From an uncultured Prevotellaceae bacterium (lineage in GTDB: Bacteria > Bacteroidota > Bacteroidia > Bacteroidales > Muribaculaceae), in the NCBI GenBank assembly GCA_900317325.1, contig ONGE01000002.1, positions 248,001 through 312,000 of the forward strand: 64,000 nucleotides of DNA. The letters run 5' to 3'. The translations under genes were made by a program, and so were the position numbers. Within the stretch, counting starts at the first letter, position 1. Each line of letters starts with the position of its first letter. Of the stretch, positions 24,123 through 32,476 are shown in pieces. The notes under the pieces were generated by a model, which was not told where the DNA came from, ran no database searches, and saw nothing but the letters and a program-made list of their open reading frames with translations.

Positions 24123-27100
24123 ATGAGTAAGGAAAAGAAATTCATGACGTGTGACGGTAACCAAGCTGCCGCCCACATCAGTTACATGTTCACCGAGGTA
24201 GCCGCAATCTACCCCATCACTCCGTCATCAACGATGGCCGAGCACGTGGACGAGTGGGCCGCTGCTGGCCGCAAGAACATCTTCGGCGAGACCGTCATGG
24301 TCCAGGAGATGCAGAGCGAGGGTGGTGCCGCTGGTGCCGTTCACGGTTCGCTGCAGGCTGGTGCCCTGACCACGACCTACACCGCGTCGCAGGGTCTGCT
24401 GCTGATGATCCCCAACATGTACAAGATTGCCGGCGAGTTGCTTCCTGGCGTGTTCCATGTTTCGGCCCGTACGCTGGCCAGCCACACCCTGTGTATCTTT
24501 GGTGACCACCAGGACGTGATGGCTACCCGCCAGACCGGTTTTGCCATGCTCGCCGAGGGCAGTGTGCAGGAGGTGATGGACCTCGCTGGTGTTGCCCACC
24601 TGAGCGCTATCAAGGCTCATGTTCCCTTTGTCAACTTCTTTGACGGTTTCCGCACCTCTCACGAGATCCAGAAGGTAGAGGCTATGGACCAGGAAGACCT
24701 GCGTCCCCTCATCGACATGGAGGAGCTGGCCAAGTTCCGCAAGGGTGCTATGAATCCCGACAAGCCCGTTACCCGTGGTACTGCCGAGAACCCCGACGTG
24801 TTCTTCCAGCACCGCGAGTCGTGCAACGATTACTATACCGCAGTTCCCGCCATCGTCGAGGACTACATGAACAAGATCAGCGAGATCACTGGCCGCAAGT
24901 ATGGTTTGTTTGACTACTACGGTGCCAAGGATGCCGACCGCGTCATCATCGCCATGGGCAGTGTGACCGAGGCTATCCGCGAGACCATCGACTATCTGAC
25001 CGAGAAGGGTGAGAAGGTCGGTCTGGTTGCCGTTCACTTGTATCGCCCCTTCAGCGCCAAGCACTTCCTCGCAGCCGTTCCCAGCACTGCCAAGCGCATT
25101 GCCGTGCTCGACCGCACCAAGGAGCCCGGCGCTAACGGCGAGCCCCTGTATCTCGACGTGAAGGACTGCTTCTACGGCACCGAGAATGCCCCCGTTATCG
25201 TGGGTGGCCGCTACGGCCTCGGTTCCAAGGACACCACGCCCGCCCAGATTCTCGCCGTTTACGAGAACCTGGCCCTGCCGATGCCTAAGAACCAGTTCAC
25301 CATCGGTATCGAGGACGACGTGACCTTCGCTTCGCTTCCCATGAAGGAAGAGGTGGCCATGGGTGGCGCCGGCATGTTCCAGGCCAAGTTCTACGGTCTG
25401 GGTGCTGACGGTACCGTGGGTGCCAACAAGAACAGTGTGAAGATCATCGGCGACAACACCGACAAGCACTGCCAGGCTTACTTCTCCTACGACAGCAAGA
25501 AGTCGGGTGGCTTCACCTGCTCTCACCTGCGTTTCGGCGACGAGCCCATCCGCTCGACCTACCTGGTGACCACGCCCAACTTCGTGGCTTGCCACGTTCA
25601 GGCCTACCTGCACATGTATGACGTGACCCGCGGTCTGCAGAAGGGTGGTACCTTCCTGCTGAACACCGTTTGGGACGGCGACAAGCTGGTAGAGAACCTG
25701 CCCAACAACGTGAAGAAGTACTTCGCCGACAACAACATCAAGGTTTACTACATCAACGCCACCAAGATCGCTCAGGAGATTGGTCTGGGCAACCGCACCA
25801 ACACCATCCTGCAGAGCGCCTTCTTCCGCATCACCGAGGTGATCCCCGTTGACCTGGCTATCGAGCAGATGAAGAAATTCATCGTTAAGTCCTATGGCCG
25901 CAAGGGTGAGGACGTGGTGAACAAGAACTACCAGGCCGTTGACCGTGGCAACGAGTACACCGAGTTGACCGTTGATCCCGCTTGGAGCAACCTGACCGTT
26001 GAGGGTCCCGCTGCCGACAATGCTCCCGCATTTGTCCACAACGTGGTTCGTCCCATCAACGCCCAGAACGGTGACCTGCTGCCCGTGAGCGCCTTCAAGG
26101 GCCGCGAGGATGGTACCTGGGATGCCGGTACCGCTGCCTATGAGAAGCGCGGTGTGGGTGCCTTCGTTCCCATGTGGAAGGCCGAGAACTGTATCCAGTG
26201 TAACAAGTGCGCACTCGTCTGCCCGCACGCTGCCATCCGTCCCTTCGTCATGGACGAGGCCGAGGCTGCCGCTTCTCCCTTCAAGGAGGAAGACAAGCTC
26301 AAAGCTATCGGCAAGGGCTTCGAGGGCATGACCTTCGTACAGGTTGTTGACGTGATGGACTGCTTGGCTTGCGGCAACTGCGCCGACGTTTGTCCGGGCA
26401 AGAAGGGCGAGAAGGCTCTCGTCATGGTTCCCATGGAGGGCCACGAAGAGGACCAGAAGCTCTGGGACTACGCCATCAACAATGTCAAGAGCAAACAGCA
26501 CCTGGTAGATGTCAAGGCTACCGTGAAGAACTCGCAGTTCGCTCAGCCGCTGTTTGAGTTCTCGGGCGCTTGCTCGGGTTGCGGTGAGACCCCCTATGTG
26601 AAGCTGATCAGCCAGTTGTTCGGTGACCGTCAGATCGTTGCCAACGCTACCGGTTGCTCGTCGATCTACAGTGCATCGGTTCCCTCGACTCCTTACACCG
26701 TTAACGAAAAGGGTCACGGTCCCGCTTGGGCCAACTCCCTGTTCGAAGACTTCTGCGAGTTCGGTCTGGGTATGACCATCGCCGACGAGAAGATGCGCAC
26801 CCGCGTCCTGGGCTTCGTCAAGGAGGCTATCGACGACGCTACCGTTGCTGCCGACGTGAAGGCCCTCTACAAGGAGTGGGTTGAGAACTTCAACGACGGT
26901 GACAAGACCCGCGAGCTCAGTGACAAGATTCTCGAGGCTATCGAGCACAGCGACAATCCCGCCGACATCAAGGTTCGCGAGCTGGGTCAGTACCTGGTTA
27001 AGCGTTCGCAGTGGATCATCGGTGGTGACGGCGCCAGCTATGACATCGGCTTCGGCGGTCTGGACCACGTGATTGCCAGCGGTAAGAACGTGAACATCCT

Positions 27101-27674
27101 CGTGCTCGACACCGAGGTTTACTCCAACACCGGTGGTCAGGCCTCGAAGGCTACCCCGATCGGTGCTATCGCCAAGTTTGCCGCTGCCGGCAAGCGCGTC
27201 CGCAAGAAAGACCTGGGTCTGATTGCCAGCACCTACGGTTACGTATATGCCGCACAGATCGCTATGGGCGCCGACAATGCTCAGTGCCTGAAGGCTATCC
27301 GCGAGGCCGAGGCCTATGACGGTCCCTCGATCATCATCGCCTACGCTCCCTGTATCAACCACGGTATCAAGGCCGGTATGGGTAAGGCACAGGCCGAGGA
27401 GCAGGCAGCCGTAGCTTGCGGTTACTGGCACCTGTGGCGTTACAACCCGCAGCTCGAGGCCGAGGGCAAGAATCCCTTCACCCTCGACAGCAAGGAGCCC
27501 AACTGGGACGAGTTCGAGAACTTCCTCAAGGGCGAGGTTCGTTACGCATCGGTACTGAAGCAGTATCCCGACGAGGCAGCCGAGCTGTTCGCAGCCGCTA
27601 AGGAGAACGCCCAGTGGCGCTACAACAACTACCGCCGTCTGGCCCGCCAGCAGTGGGGTGTTGCCGAGGACTAA
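24123..27674 (+). CDS. nifJ: Pyruvate:ferredoxin (flavodoxin) oxidoreductase
   Basis: A single-chain 1183-residue PFOR that decarboxylates pyruvate to acetyl-CoA and reduces ferredoxin, the main anaerobic pyruvate route in Bacteroidales. Domains in order: pyruvate-binding domain I (YPITPSSTMAEHVDEWAA), domain II (about 260-410), the gamma/EKR region, and a two-cluster ferredoxin domain with Cys690, 693, 696 and 700 in CIQCNKCALVCP and Cys747, 750, 753 and 757 in CLACGNCADVCP. The C-terminal thiamine-diphosphate domain has FSGACSGCGETPY and GDGASYDIGFGGLDH. Codon usage is strongly biased, as expected for a highly expressed gene. It is monocistronic, with its own promoter and a terminator at 27702. 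Confidence 0.97.
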   Translation: MSKEKKFMTCDGNQAAAHISYMFTEVAAIYPITPSSTMAEHVDEWAAAGRKNIFGETVMVQEMQSEGGAAGAVHGSLQAGALTTTYTASQGLLLMIPNMYKIAGELLPGVFHVSARTLASHTLCIFGDHQDVMATRQTGFAMLAEGSVQEVMDLAGVAHLSAIKAHVPFVNFFDGFRTSHEIQKVEAMDQEDLRPLIDMEELAKFRKGAMNPDKPVTRGTAENPDVFFQHRESCNDYYTAVPAIVEDYMNKISEITGRKYGLFDYYGAKDADRVIIAMGSVTEAIRETIDYLTEKGEKVGLVAVHLYRPFSAKHFLAAVPSTAKRIAVLDRTKEPGANGEPLYLDVKDCFYGTENAPVIVGGRYGLGSKDTTPAQILAVYENLALPMPKNQFTIGIEDDVTFASLPMKEEVAMGGAGMFQAKFYGLGADGTVGANKNSVKIIGDNTDKHCQAYFSYDSKKSGGFTCSHLRFGDEPIRSTYLVTTPNFVACHVQAYLHMYDVTRGLQKGGTFLLNTVWDGDKLVENLPNNVKKYFADNNIKVYYINATKIAQEIGLGNRTNTILQSAFFRITEVIPVDLAIEQMKKFIVKSYGRKGEDVVNKNYQAVDRGNEYTELTVDPAWSNLTVEGPAADNAPAFVHNVVRPINAQNGDLLPVSAFKGREDGTWDAGTAAYEKRGVGAFVPMWKAENCIQCNKCALVCPHAAIRPFVMDEAEAAASPFKEEDKLKAIGKGFEGMTFVQVVDVMDCLACGNCADVCPGKKGEKALVMVPMEGHEEDQKLWDYAINNVKSKQHLVDVKATVKNSQFAQPLFEFSGACSGCGETPYVKLISQLFGDRQIVANATGCSSIYSASVPSTPYTVNEKGHGPAWANSLFEDFCEFGLGMTIADEKMRTRVLGFVKEAIDDATVAADVKALYKEWVENFNDGDKTRELSDKILEAIEHSDNPADIKVRELGQYLVKRSQWIIGGDGASYDIGFGGLDHVIASGKNVNILVLDTEVYSNTGGQASKATPIGAIAKFAAAGKRVRKKDLGLIASTYGYVYAAQIAMGADNAQCLKAIREAEAYDGPSIIIAYAPCINHGIKAGMGKAQAEEQAAVACGYWHLWRYNPQLEAEGKNPFTLDSKEPNWDEFENFLKGEVRYASVLKQYPDEAAELFAAAKENAQWRYNNYRRLARQQWGVAED

Positions 27675-27701
27675 TCCCAGGCTTTAGAACCAGAAACTAA
27701 A

Positions 27702-27738
27702 CGCAGGGCTGGAACACGTTTCCAGTCCTGTGTTTTTT
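27702..27738 (+). terminator. Terminator of the PFOR gene
   Basis: CGCAGGGCTGGA (27702-27713) and TCCAGTCCTGTG (27721-27732) form a stem with wobble pairs, followed by TTTTTT. Confidence 0.75.
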
Positions 27739-27790
27739 CTGTACTTCAACCCACCATCTCTCACACTTCATCGCATTTTTAGCGGAAAGA

Positions 27791-27822
27791 TTTGGAAATT
27801 CACACAATAAGCCTTACCTTTG
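27791..27822 (+). promoter_or_regulatory. Promoter of the FGE-like protein gene
   Basis: -33 TTTG at 27791-27794 and -7 TACCTTTG at 27815-27822, 20 bp apart. The leader to the ATG at 27966 is about 135 nt. Confidence 0.75.
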
Positions 27823-27965
27823 CGACAACTTGAATGCGTAACGGCTTGATTTCTTAAAATGTCGCATCAAGCGATATGTCGTTCAGGGTAAAATGCTGGA
27901 CAAATGCCTTGCCCGGCATGTGTGGTTAATAGCAGTTTGGATGAACCTAATTATTTAGTTTATTT

Positions 27966-29873
27966 ATGGAAAAAAGATTTCACATTTTCAGTAGAACAAG
28001 CTGGCTGCTCTGCCTGTTTCTTGTGGCACTTGCAGCACCGGCACAGGATGAAGTTACGTATCTAAATGGCGACTTGAACAGCGACAATGAGGTGAATATC
28101 GCCGATGTGAACACGCTCATCGACATCATTCTTGACGATGGCACCTTCAGTGCCGTTGCCGATGTGAACCGTGACGGCGAAATCAATATCGCCGACGTGA
28201 ATGCTATCCTTGACCTCATCCTTGACGAGCACGTCATGACGTTCACCGTGGGCGACGTGTCGTTCACTATGGTAGAGGTCGAGGGAGGCACGTTCCAGTC
28301 GATACATAGCCCCCAAGTGACCTTGTCGCCGTTTGCGATCGGTCAGACCGAGGTGACGCAAGCCTTGTGGGTGGCCGTGATGGGCAGTAATCCGAGTTAT
28401 TTCAACGGCATCGACCGCCCCGGCGACCTCGACTGTCCTGTTGAGTCGGTGTCATGGGATGACTGCCAGGAGTTTATCGCCAAGCTCAACGAGATGACCG
28501 GCAGGACATTCCGCTTGCCCAGCGAGGCCGAGTGGGAGTTCGCGGCACGTGGCGGCAACTATAGCCACGGCTACACCTATGCCGGCAGCAATGATAAAGA
28601 CGATGTCGCATGGCACAGGAACAATTCAGGCCATAGAACTCACTCAGTGGCCGAGTTGCTCCCCAACGAATTGGGGTTATATGACATGAGCGGCAATGTG
28701 GAAGAGTTTTGTCTGGATGGATGGGGCAACAACTACTTTTGCATCAACCCGCTGACCAACCCGATTATGCCATCAACCGACGGTGAGCATGTGGCTTGTG
28801 GTGGCAATTGGAATTTAACCGGCTCGTTAGTTTCAAGCATTCCGGCATCAGAAGCATGGCCTGCAAGAGGTCTGCGCCTTGCCATGGGCGAACCGGTCTA
28901 TGACACGCCGTTGTCGCTGTCAAAAGCCGAAGTTGAAATCAACGACGGCCTGTATGACGTGGTGACCATTGCGGGTGGCAGCGGCCTCTATCAGGTGGAC
29001 TGCGACAACAACGAGGCCCTGACCATCTTACATAAAGACACTATCATCCGGCTGGACGCCATCGATGTGGGAACAGCCAATGTCATCGTCAGTGACCTCA
29101 CCACGGGTGAACAGGCAACCATTGCCGTGACACTCAACCCAAGCGAGTTTGTCATGGAGAAATTCATCGTGGGCGACGAGACATTTGCCATGATTAAAGT
29201 TGACGGCGGCACGTTCATGATGGGTGCTACACCCGAGCAGGAAGACGAGGCCACCGACAACGAGCGACCGGTTCACGAGGTGACGCTCTCATCGTACTTC
29301 ATTGGGCAGACCGAGGTGACAGTAGGATTGTGGAAAGCCGTACTGGGCTACAATCCCATACCCTACAATATCCCTGAGTTTGTTCCTCCCACCAATGCCG
29401 CTGCGAGTTGCGTATCATGGGACGATTGCCAGAACTTCATCACTAAACTTAACGAGATGACCGGCAGGACATTCCGTATGCCCACCGAGGCCGAATGGGA
29501 GTTTGCCGCACGCGGCGGCAACCGTAGTCACGGCTACAAGTACGCCGGCAGCGACATGATTGACGAGGTCGCCGTGTTTACCGGCTATCGCTATCCTCTC
29601 GTCAGGACGAAGGCCCACAACGAATTGGGGTTGTATAACATGAGCGGCGGCGTGTTTGAGTGGTGTCAGGACTGGTTCGGCCCCTATGGCAGCGAGCCGC
29701 TCGTCAATCCGGTTGGACCTGAATCAGGCACAGAGCGCGCCATCCGTGGCGGCTGCTACTATTGGATGGATCCCACCTATTGCCGCGTGTCCTGCCGCAT
29801 TGGTGCAGACCCGGTTCCCGAAAACTACACCGATAACTACCCCATCGGCTTGCGCCTCGTCATGGAGGAATAG
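27966..29873 (+). CDS. Secreted protein with N-terminal dockerin-like module and two FGE/SUMF1-like domains
   Basis: A 635-residue protein. Signal peptide to about residue 28 (LVALAAPAQ). Residues 33-90 hold two dockerin-like repeats (LNSDNEVNIADVNTLIDII and DVNRDGEINIADVNAILDLI). Residues 95-305 are the first formylglycine-generating-enzyme-like domain (VEGGTF, IGQTEVTQALW, FRLPSEAEWEFAARGG, GLYDMSGNVEEFCLDGW). Residues 310-390 form an Ig-like linker (PLSLSKAEVEINDG). Residues 395-635 are a second FGE-like domain (GGTFMMGA, FRMPTEAEWEFAARGG, GLYNMSGGVFEWCQDW). The paired catalytic cysteines of true FGE are not in their usual context, so a binding or structural role is more likely than sulfatase maturation. 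The module is N-terminal, unlike the usual C-terminal position. Confidence 0.85.
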   Translation: MEKRFHIFSRTSWLLCLFLVALAAPAQDEVTYLNGDLNSDNEVNIADVNTLIDIILDDGTFSAVADVNRDGEINIADVNAILDLILDEHVMTFTVGDVSFTMVEVEGGTFQSIHSPQVTLSPFAIGQTEVTQALWVAVMGSNPSYFNGIDRPGDLDCPVESVSWDDCQEFIAKLNEMTGRTFRLPSEAEWEFAARGGNYSHGYTYAGSNDKDDVAWHRNNSGHRTHSVAELLPNELGLYDMSGNVEEFCLDGWGNNYFCINPLTNPIMPSTDGEHVACGGNWNLTGSLVSSIPASEAWPARGLRLAMGEPVYDTPLSLSKAEVEINDGLYDVVTIAGGSGLYQVDCDNNEALTILHKDTIIRLDAIDVGTANVIVSDLTTGEQATIAVTLNPSEFVMEKFIVGDETFAMIKVDGGTFMMGATPEQEDEATDNERPVHEVTLSSYFIGQTEVTVGLWKAVLGYNPIPYNIPEFVPPTNAAASCVSWDDCQNFITKLNEMTGRTFRMPTEAEWEFAARGGNRSHGYKYAGSDMIDEVAVFTGYRYPLVRTKAHNELGLYNMSGGVFEWCQDWFGPYGSEPLVNPVGPESGTERAIRGGCYYWMDPTYCRVSCRIGADPVPENYTDNYPIGLRLVMEE

Positions 29874-29993
29874 ACTTTAGAGGTTAGAAGTTAGAAGTTA
29901 GAAGTCAGAATCATGGGGCCGGAGAGGGTTTCCAGGCCCCCAAGTTTTTTTACCCCCGTCTGGTGTGTAAAATGGTTAAACATTGTTAGAGAT

Positions 29994-30025
29994 TTTGTGG
30001 TTTTCAAATAAAATGTCTATATTTG
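29994..30025 (+). promoter_or_regulatory. Promoter of the Gln-rich protein gene
   Basis: -33 TTTG at 29994-29997 and -7 TATATTTG at 30018-30025, 20 bp apart; the ATG follows at 30064. Confidence 0.75.
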
Positions 30026-30063
30026 TGGACTATATTATTTACTAACCATTCATAACAAGCATC

Positions 30064-30414
30064 ATGGGATTACTTGACGAACTTCAGAGAAAATTGGAAG
30101 AGGCCGCACGTCAGGCCCAGCAGCAAGCCGGTGGCGGACAATCCACAGGTGGCAATGACATTCCCAATCCCTGGGATCAAACCCCGCAACAGCCGCAGCA
30201 GCAGGCGCCCAACTACCCTCCCGGGTATCAGCAGCCGCAACAGCAGACTTATCCCACCCAGCAGCAGTATCAGCAGCAATACCAAGCTATCATGCAGCAG
30301 ATGCAGCAGCTCGTGCAGCAGGCCTATCAACTGGGCTACCAGTATGGCGTGCAAGTCACCCAGCAAGGAGGCATCCGTGCCGGCCTGATGGATGACCAGC
30401 AAGAGGAGAAGTAG
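30064..30414 (+). CDS. Glutamine/proline-rich small protein of unknown function
   Basis: A 116-residue cytosolic protein. A short amphipathic helix (LLDELQRKLEEAARQAQQQA) leads into a low-complexity Gln/Pro/Tyr tract of about 60 residues (PQQPQQQAPNYPPGYQQPQQ). A second helical part follows (IMQQMQQLVQQAYQLGYQYG), with an acidic end DDQQEEK. The composition is prion-like. It has its own well-formed promoter, so it is a real gene rather than a chance ORF. No family is recognised. Confidence 0.7.
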   Translation: MGLLDELQRKLEEAARQAQQQAGGGQSTGGNDIPNPWDQTPQQPQQQAPNYPPGYQQPQQQTYPTQQQYQQQYQAIMQQMQQLVQQAYQLGYQYGVQVTQQGGIRAGLMDDQQEEK

Positions 30415-30433
30415 CCTGTAGCTTCCAACCATA

Positions 30434-30482
30434 TCACCACACCATCGACCTGCCTCCACAACAAGGCAGATTGGTGGTGTGT
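30434..30482 (+). terminator. Terminator-like hairpin after the Gln-rich gene
   Basis: An inner TGCCTccacaacaAGGCA stem is enclosed by ACCA-rich and TGGT-rich arms (30435-30444 against 30471-30481), followed by TTGTATTAT. Pairing of the outer arms is imperfect. Confidence 0.4.
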
Positions 30483-30699
30483 TGTATTATGCTCGCTAAC
30501 GCGAGCAGGTTAAAGGTTAAAGGTTAAAGAAGCATCCGCGTCCCTGATGACGGAACGCGGATGGCAATTAAAAATCTTTATTTTTGATTTCTTGCGAGCC
30601 CTTGCGAGCAATCCCAATGTCTTAGCGTTAGGCCTAGTTGGCGGATGCCTCACTAATTACTAATCACTGATCACTGATCAGCTCGCTAGCGAGCTTGCA

Positions 30700-32208
30700 T
30701 CAACCACACTGGAAGTACTCGTTCACGAGCTGGGCGGTGCGCTTGGGATCGTGCTCGATGTCGTGACGCAGGGTGCGGTCGTTGAACGAGCGCAGCTCGG
30801 CGATGATGCCGTCGATCATGTGGGCACTGAACACGCCGTGCTCCTCGAAGGCGGCACGCAGCTTCTCCAAGCAGTCGGCACTGGCCACGCAGCTGTCGGG
30901 CAGGCAGTCGAGCTCGTTCAGGCGGTCGGCGTTGGCGGCGTCGTGGATGTTCACGTCAACATAGGTCTTGGCAGCCAGCTCGAGGGCGTTCTCCATCTCG
31001 AAGCCGTGGCGGCAGGCTACGCACAGACCGGCCAGCAGCTGGTAGATGTCGGCCGAGCCGTCCGGCGAGCGCATCTCGACGGTCTGCTTCTGGGTCGTGT
31101 CGAAGTTGCTGGCGGGCTCCAGCGGGTTGGCGGTGCGGCACATGTCGGCGCCAGCGGTCCAGCCCAGGGGCACGCGCACGAGCACAGAGCGGTTGCGGTC
31201 ACCCCAGCACACATTGGTGGGAGCCTCCTGATGGGGAACCAGGCGGAAGTAGGACATCGGGTTCTTGTTGCCGAAGGCCGTGATTGCGGGAGCAAGGTCC
31301 ATCATACCGGCGATGGCCTTGCGGGCCTCGTCGCTCAGCACGCCCTTGTCGTTGATCATCATGTTGCGGCCGTCCTTCATCATGCGCATGTGGATGTGCA
31401 GACCCGAGCCAGCCTTGCCCGTGGTGATCTTCGGGGCGAAGGTGACGTTCAGGTTGGCGCGGAAGGCCAGGTTGCGGATCACCCACTTGGCGATCATCAG
31501 CTGGTCGGCGGCGTCGAGCACGGGAACGGGCAGGAACTCGATCTCGTTCTGCTCATACACCACGCCGTCCTGTTCAAAGTTGCCCACCTCGCTGTGGCCG
31601 TACTTGATCTGGCCACCAGCCTTGGCGATATAGTCCATGCAGCGCTGACGGAAGTCGTTGGTCTTGGCATAAGGCATCGACTCGTGGTAGCCGTGCTGGT
31701 CGCGTGCGGGGTAGAAGTCAACCGACGGACGGATGACGTAGTACTCCAGCTCGCCCATGGCCTCATATTCCATGCCCGTCACCTCGCGGAAGGCCTTTGC
31801 GGCTTTCCTCAGCGTCTGCTCGGGAGAACTCTCCAGCGGGTTGCCGTCCTTGTCAAAGAACGAGCACAGCAGGCACAGCGTCGGGATCTCGGCAAACGGA
31901 TCCAGGAATGCGGTGCTGAAGCGCGGCAGCACATACAGGTCGCTCGAGCTGGCCTGGATGAAGCTGAACAGGCTGGAGCCGTCAACACGCTCGCCACACG
32001 ACAGGATCGTGCGCAGGTAATCCTTGCTGCTGATCACAAAGTTCAGGGTTTTCAACTTGCCGTCACCGCCGGGGTACATGAAGTTGACCATGCGGATGTT
32101 GTTCTCCTCGATAAAGCGGATGATGTCGGCCTTGGTGAACTCATGAGGTTCTTTCTGCAGGTAGGCCACTACCTGGTTGGCGTTCAATGCCAGAATTTCG
32201 TTTTCCAA
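30700..32208 (-). CDS. glnA: Glutamine synthetase
   Basis: A 502-residue ATP-dependent ammonia-assimilating enzyme of the GSI-like type. N-terminal beta-grasp part (residues 20-110), then the catalytic domain with GELEYYVI (metal-binding Glu), KAGSGLHIHMRM (ammonia/glutamate site), NRSVLVRVPLGW and EMRSPDGSADIYQLLAGL. The start is TTG at 32208: an in-frame TAG lies three codons upstream, and the next ATG would remove 39 conserved-looking residues. The promoter lies inside the first 51-bp repeat (32312-32281). The codons are strongly biased. No adenylylation-loop motif was identified. Confidence 0.9.
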   Translation of the reverse strand: MENEILALNANQVVAYLQKEPHEFTKADIIRFIEENNIRMVNFMYPGGDGKLKTLNFVISSKDYLRTILSCGERVDGSSLFSFIQASSSDLYVLPRFSTAFLDPFAEIPTLCLLCSFFDKDGNPLESSPEQTLRKAAKAFREVTGMEYEAMGELEYYVIRPSVDFYPARDQHGYHESMPYAKTNDFRQRCMDYIAKAGGQIKYGHSEVGNFEQDGVVYEQNEIEFLPVPVLDAADQLMIAKWVIRNLAFRANLNVTFAPKITTGKAGSGLHIHMRMMKDGRNMMINDKGVLSDEARKAIAGMMDLAPAITAFGNKNPMSYFRLVPHQEAPTNVCWGDRNRSVLVRVPLGWTAGADMCRTANPLEPASNFDTTQKQTVEMRSPDGSADIYQLLAGLCVACRHGFEMENALELAAKTYVDVNIHDAANADRLNELDCLPDSCVASADCLEKLRAAFEEHGVFSAHMIDGIIAELRSFNDRTLRHDIEHDPKRTAQLVNEYFQCG

Positions 32209-32280
32209 TTTAATCTAAGATGTTAGGCTTTCAGCTCAACGCTGAAAAGCAGGTTAATTAATGGTTTTAGTTCTAGGGTA

Positions 32281-32312
32281 CAAAGGTAGTGCAAGTCGAG
32301 CGGAGTGCCAAA
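32281..32312 (-). promoter_or_regulatory. glnA promoter carried by repeat unit 1
   Basis: On the minus strand, -33 TTTG at 32312-32309 and -7 TACCTTTG at 32288-32281, exactly 20 bp apart. The -33 box, the spacer and half of the -7 box belong to the 51-bp repeat. Confidence 0.75.
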
Positions 32313-32335
32313 CAAAAAGCTACTTTTTTGTTTGC
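32285..32335. repeat. 51-bp promoter-bearing direct repeat, unit 1
   Basis: Begins GGTAGTGCAAGTCGAGCGGA and ends with the inverted pair CAAACAAAAAG and CTTTTTTGTTTG. Unit 2 (32374-32424) differs by only one base (T to C at the hairpin tip). Confidence 0.9.
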
Positions 32336-32373
32336 AATCCCGAGACGCAGCCTACCTTCGCCCCAAGGGCAAC

Positions 32374-32424
32374 GGTAGTGCAAGTCGAGCGGAGTGCCAA
32401 ACAAAAAGCCACTTTTTTGTTTGC
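32374..32424. repeat. 51-bp promoter-bearing direct repeat, unit 2
   Basis: Second copy, 89 bp from the first. On the minus strand its -7 box is degenerate (TACCGTTG), so it should not fire toward glnA. On the plus strand its terminal TTTG (32420-32423) is the -33 element of the next gene. Confidence 0.9.
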
Positions 32425-32450
32425 CTTGTCGGGTAAAAAAGGTATCTTTG
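32420..32450 (+). promoter_or_regulatory. Promoter of the dockerin-tailed secreted protein
   Basis: -33 TTTG (32420-32423), supplied by repeat unit 2, and -7 TATCTTTG (32443-32450), 19 bp apart, 26 bp before the ATG at 32477. Confidence 0.75.
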
Positions 32451-32476
32451 CCTGTCCAACAAATCTGCAACCCGTC

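Noticed and set aside
24228-27431. A 1067-codon open frame antisense to the PFOR gene
   Set aside because: It is a by-product of the strongly biased codons of PFOR; it has no family motifs, signal or promoter, and the plus-strand gene is certain.
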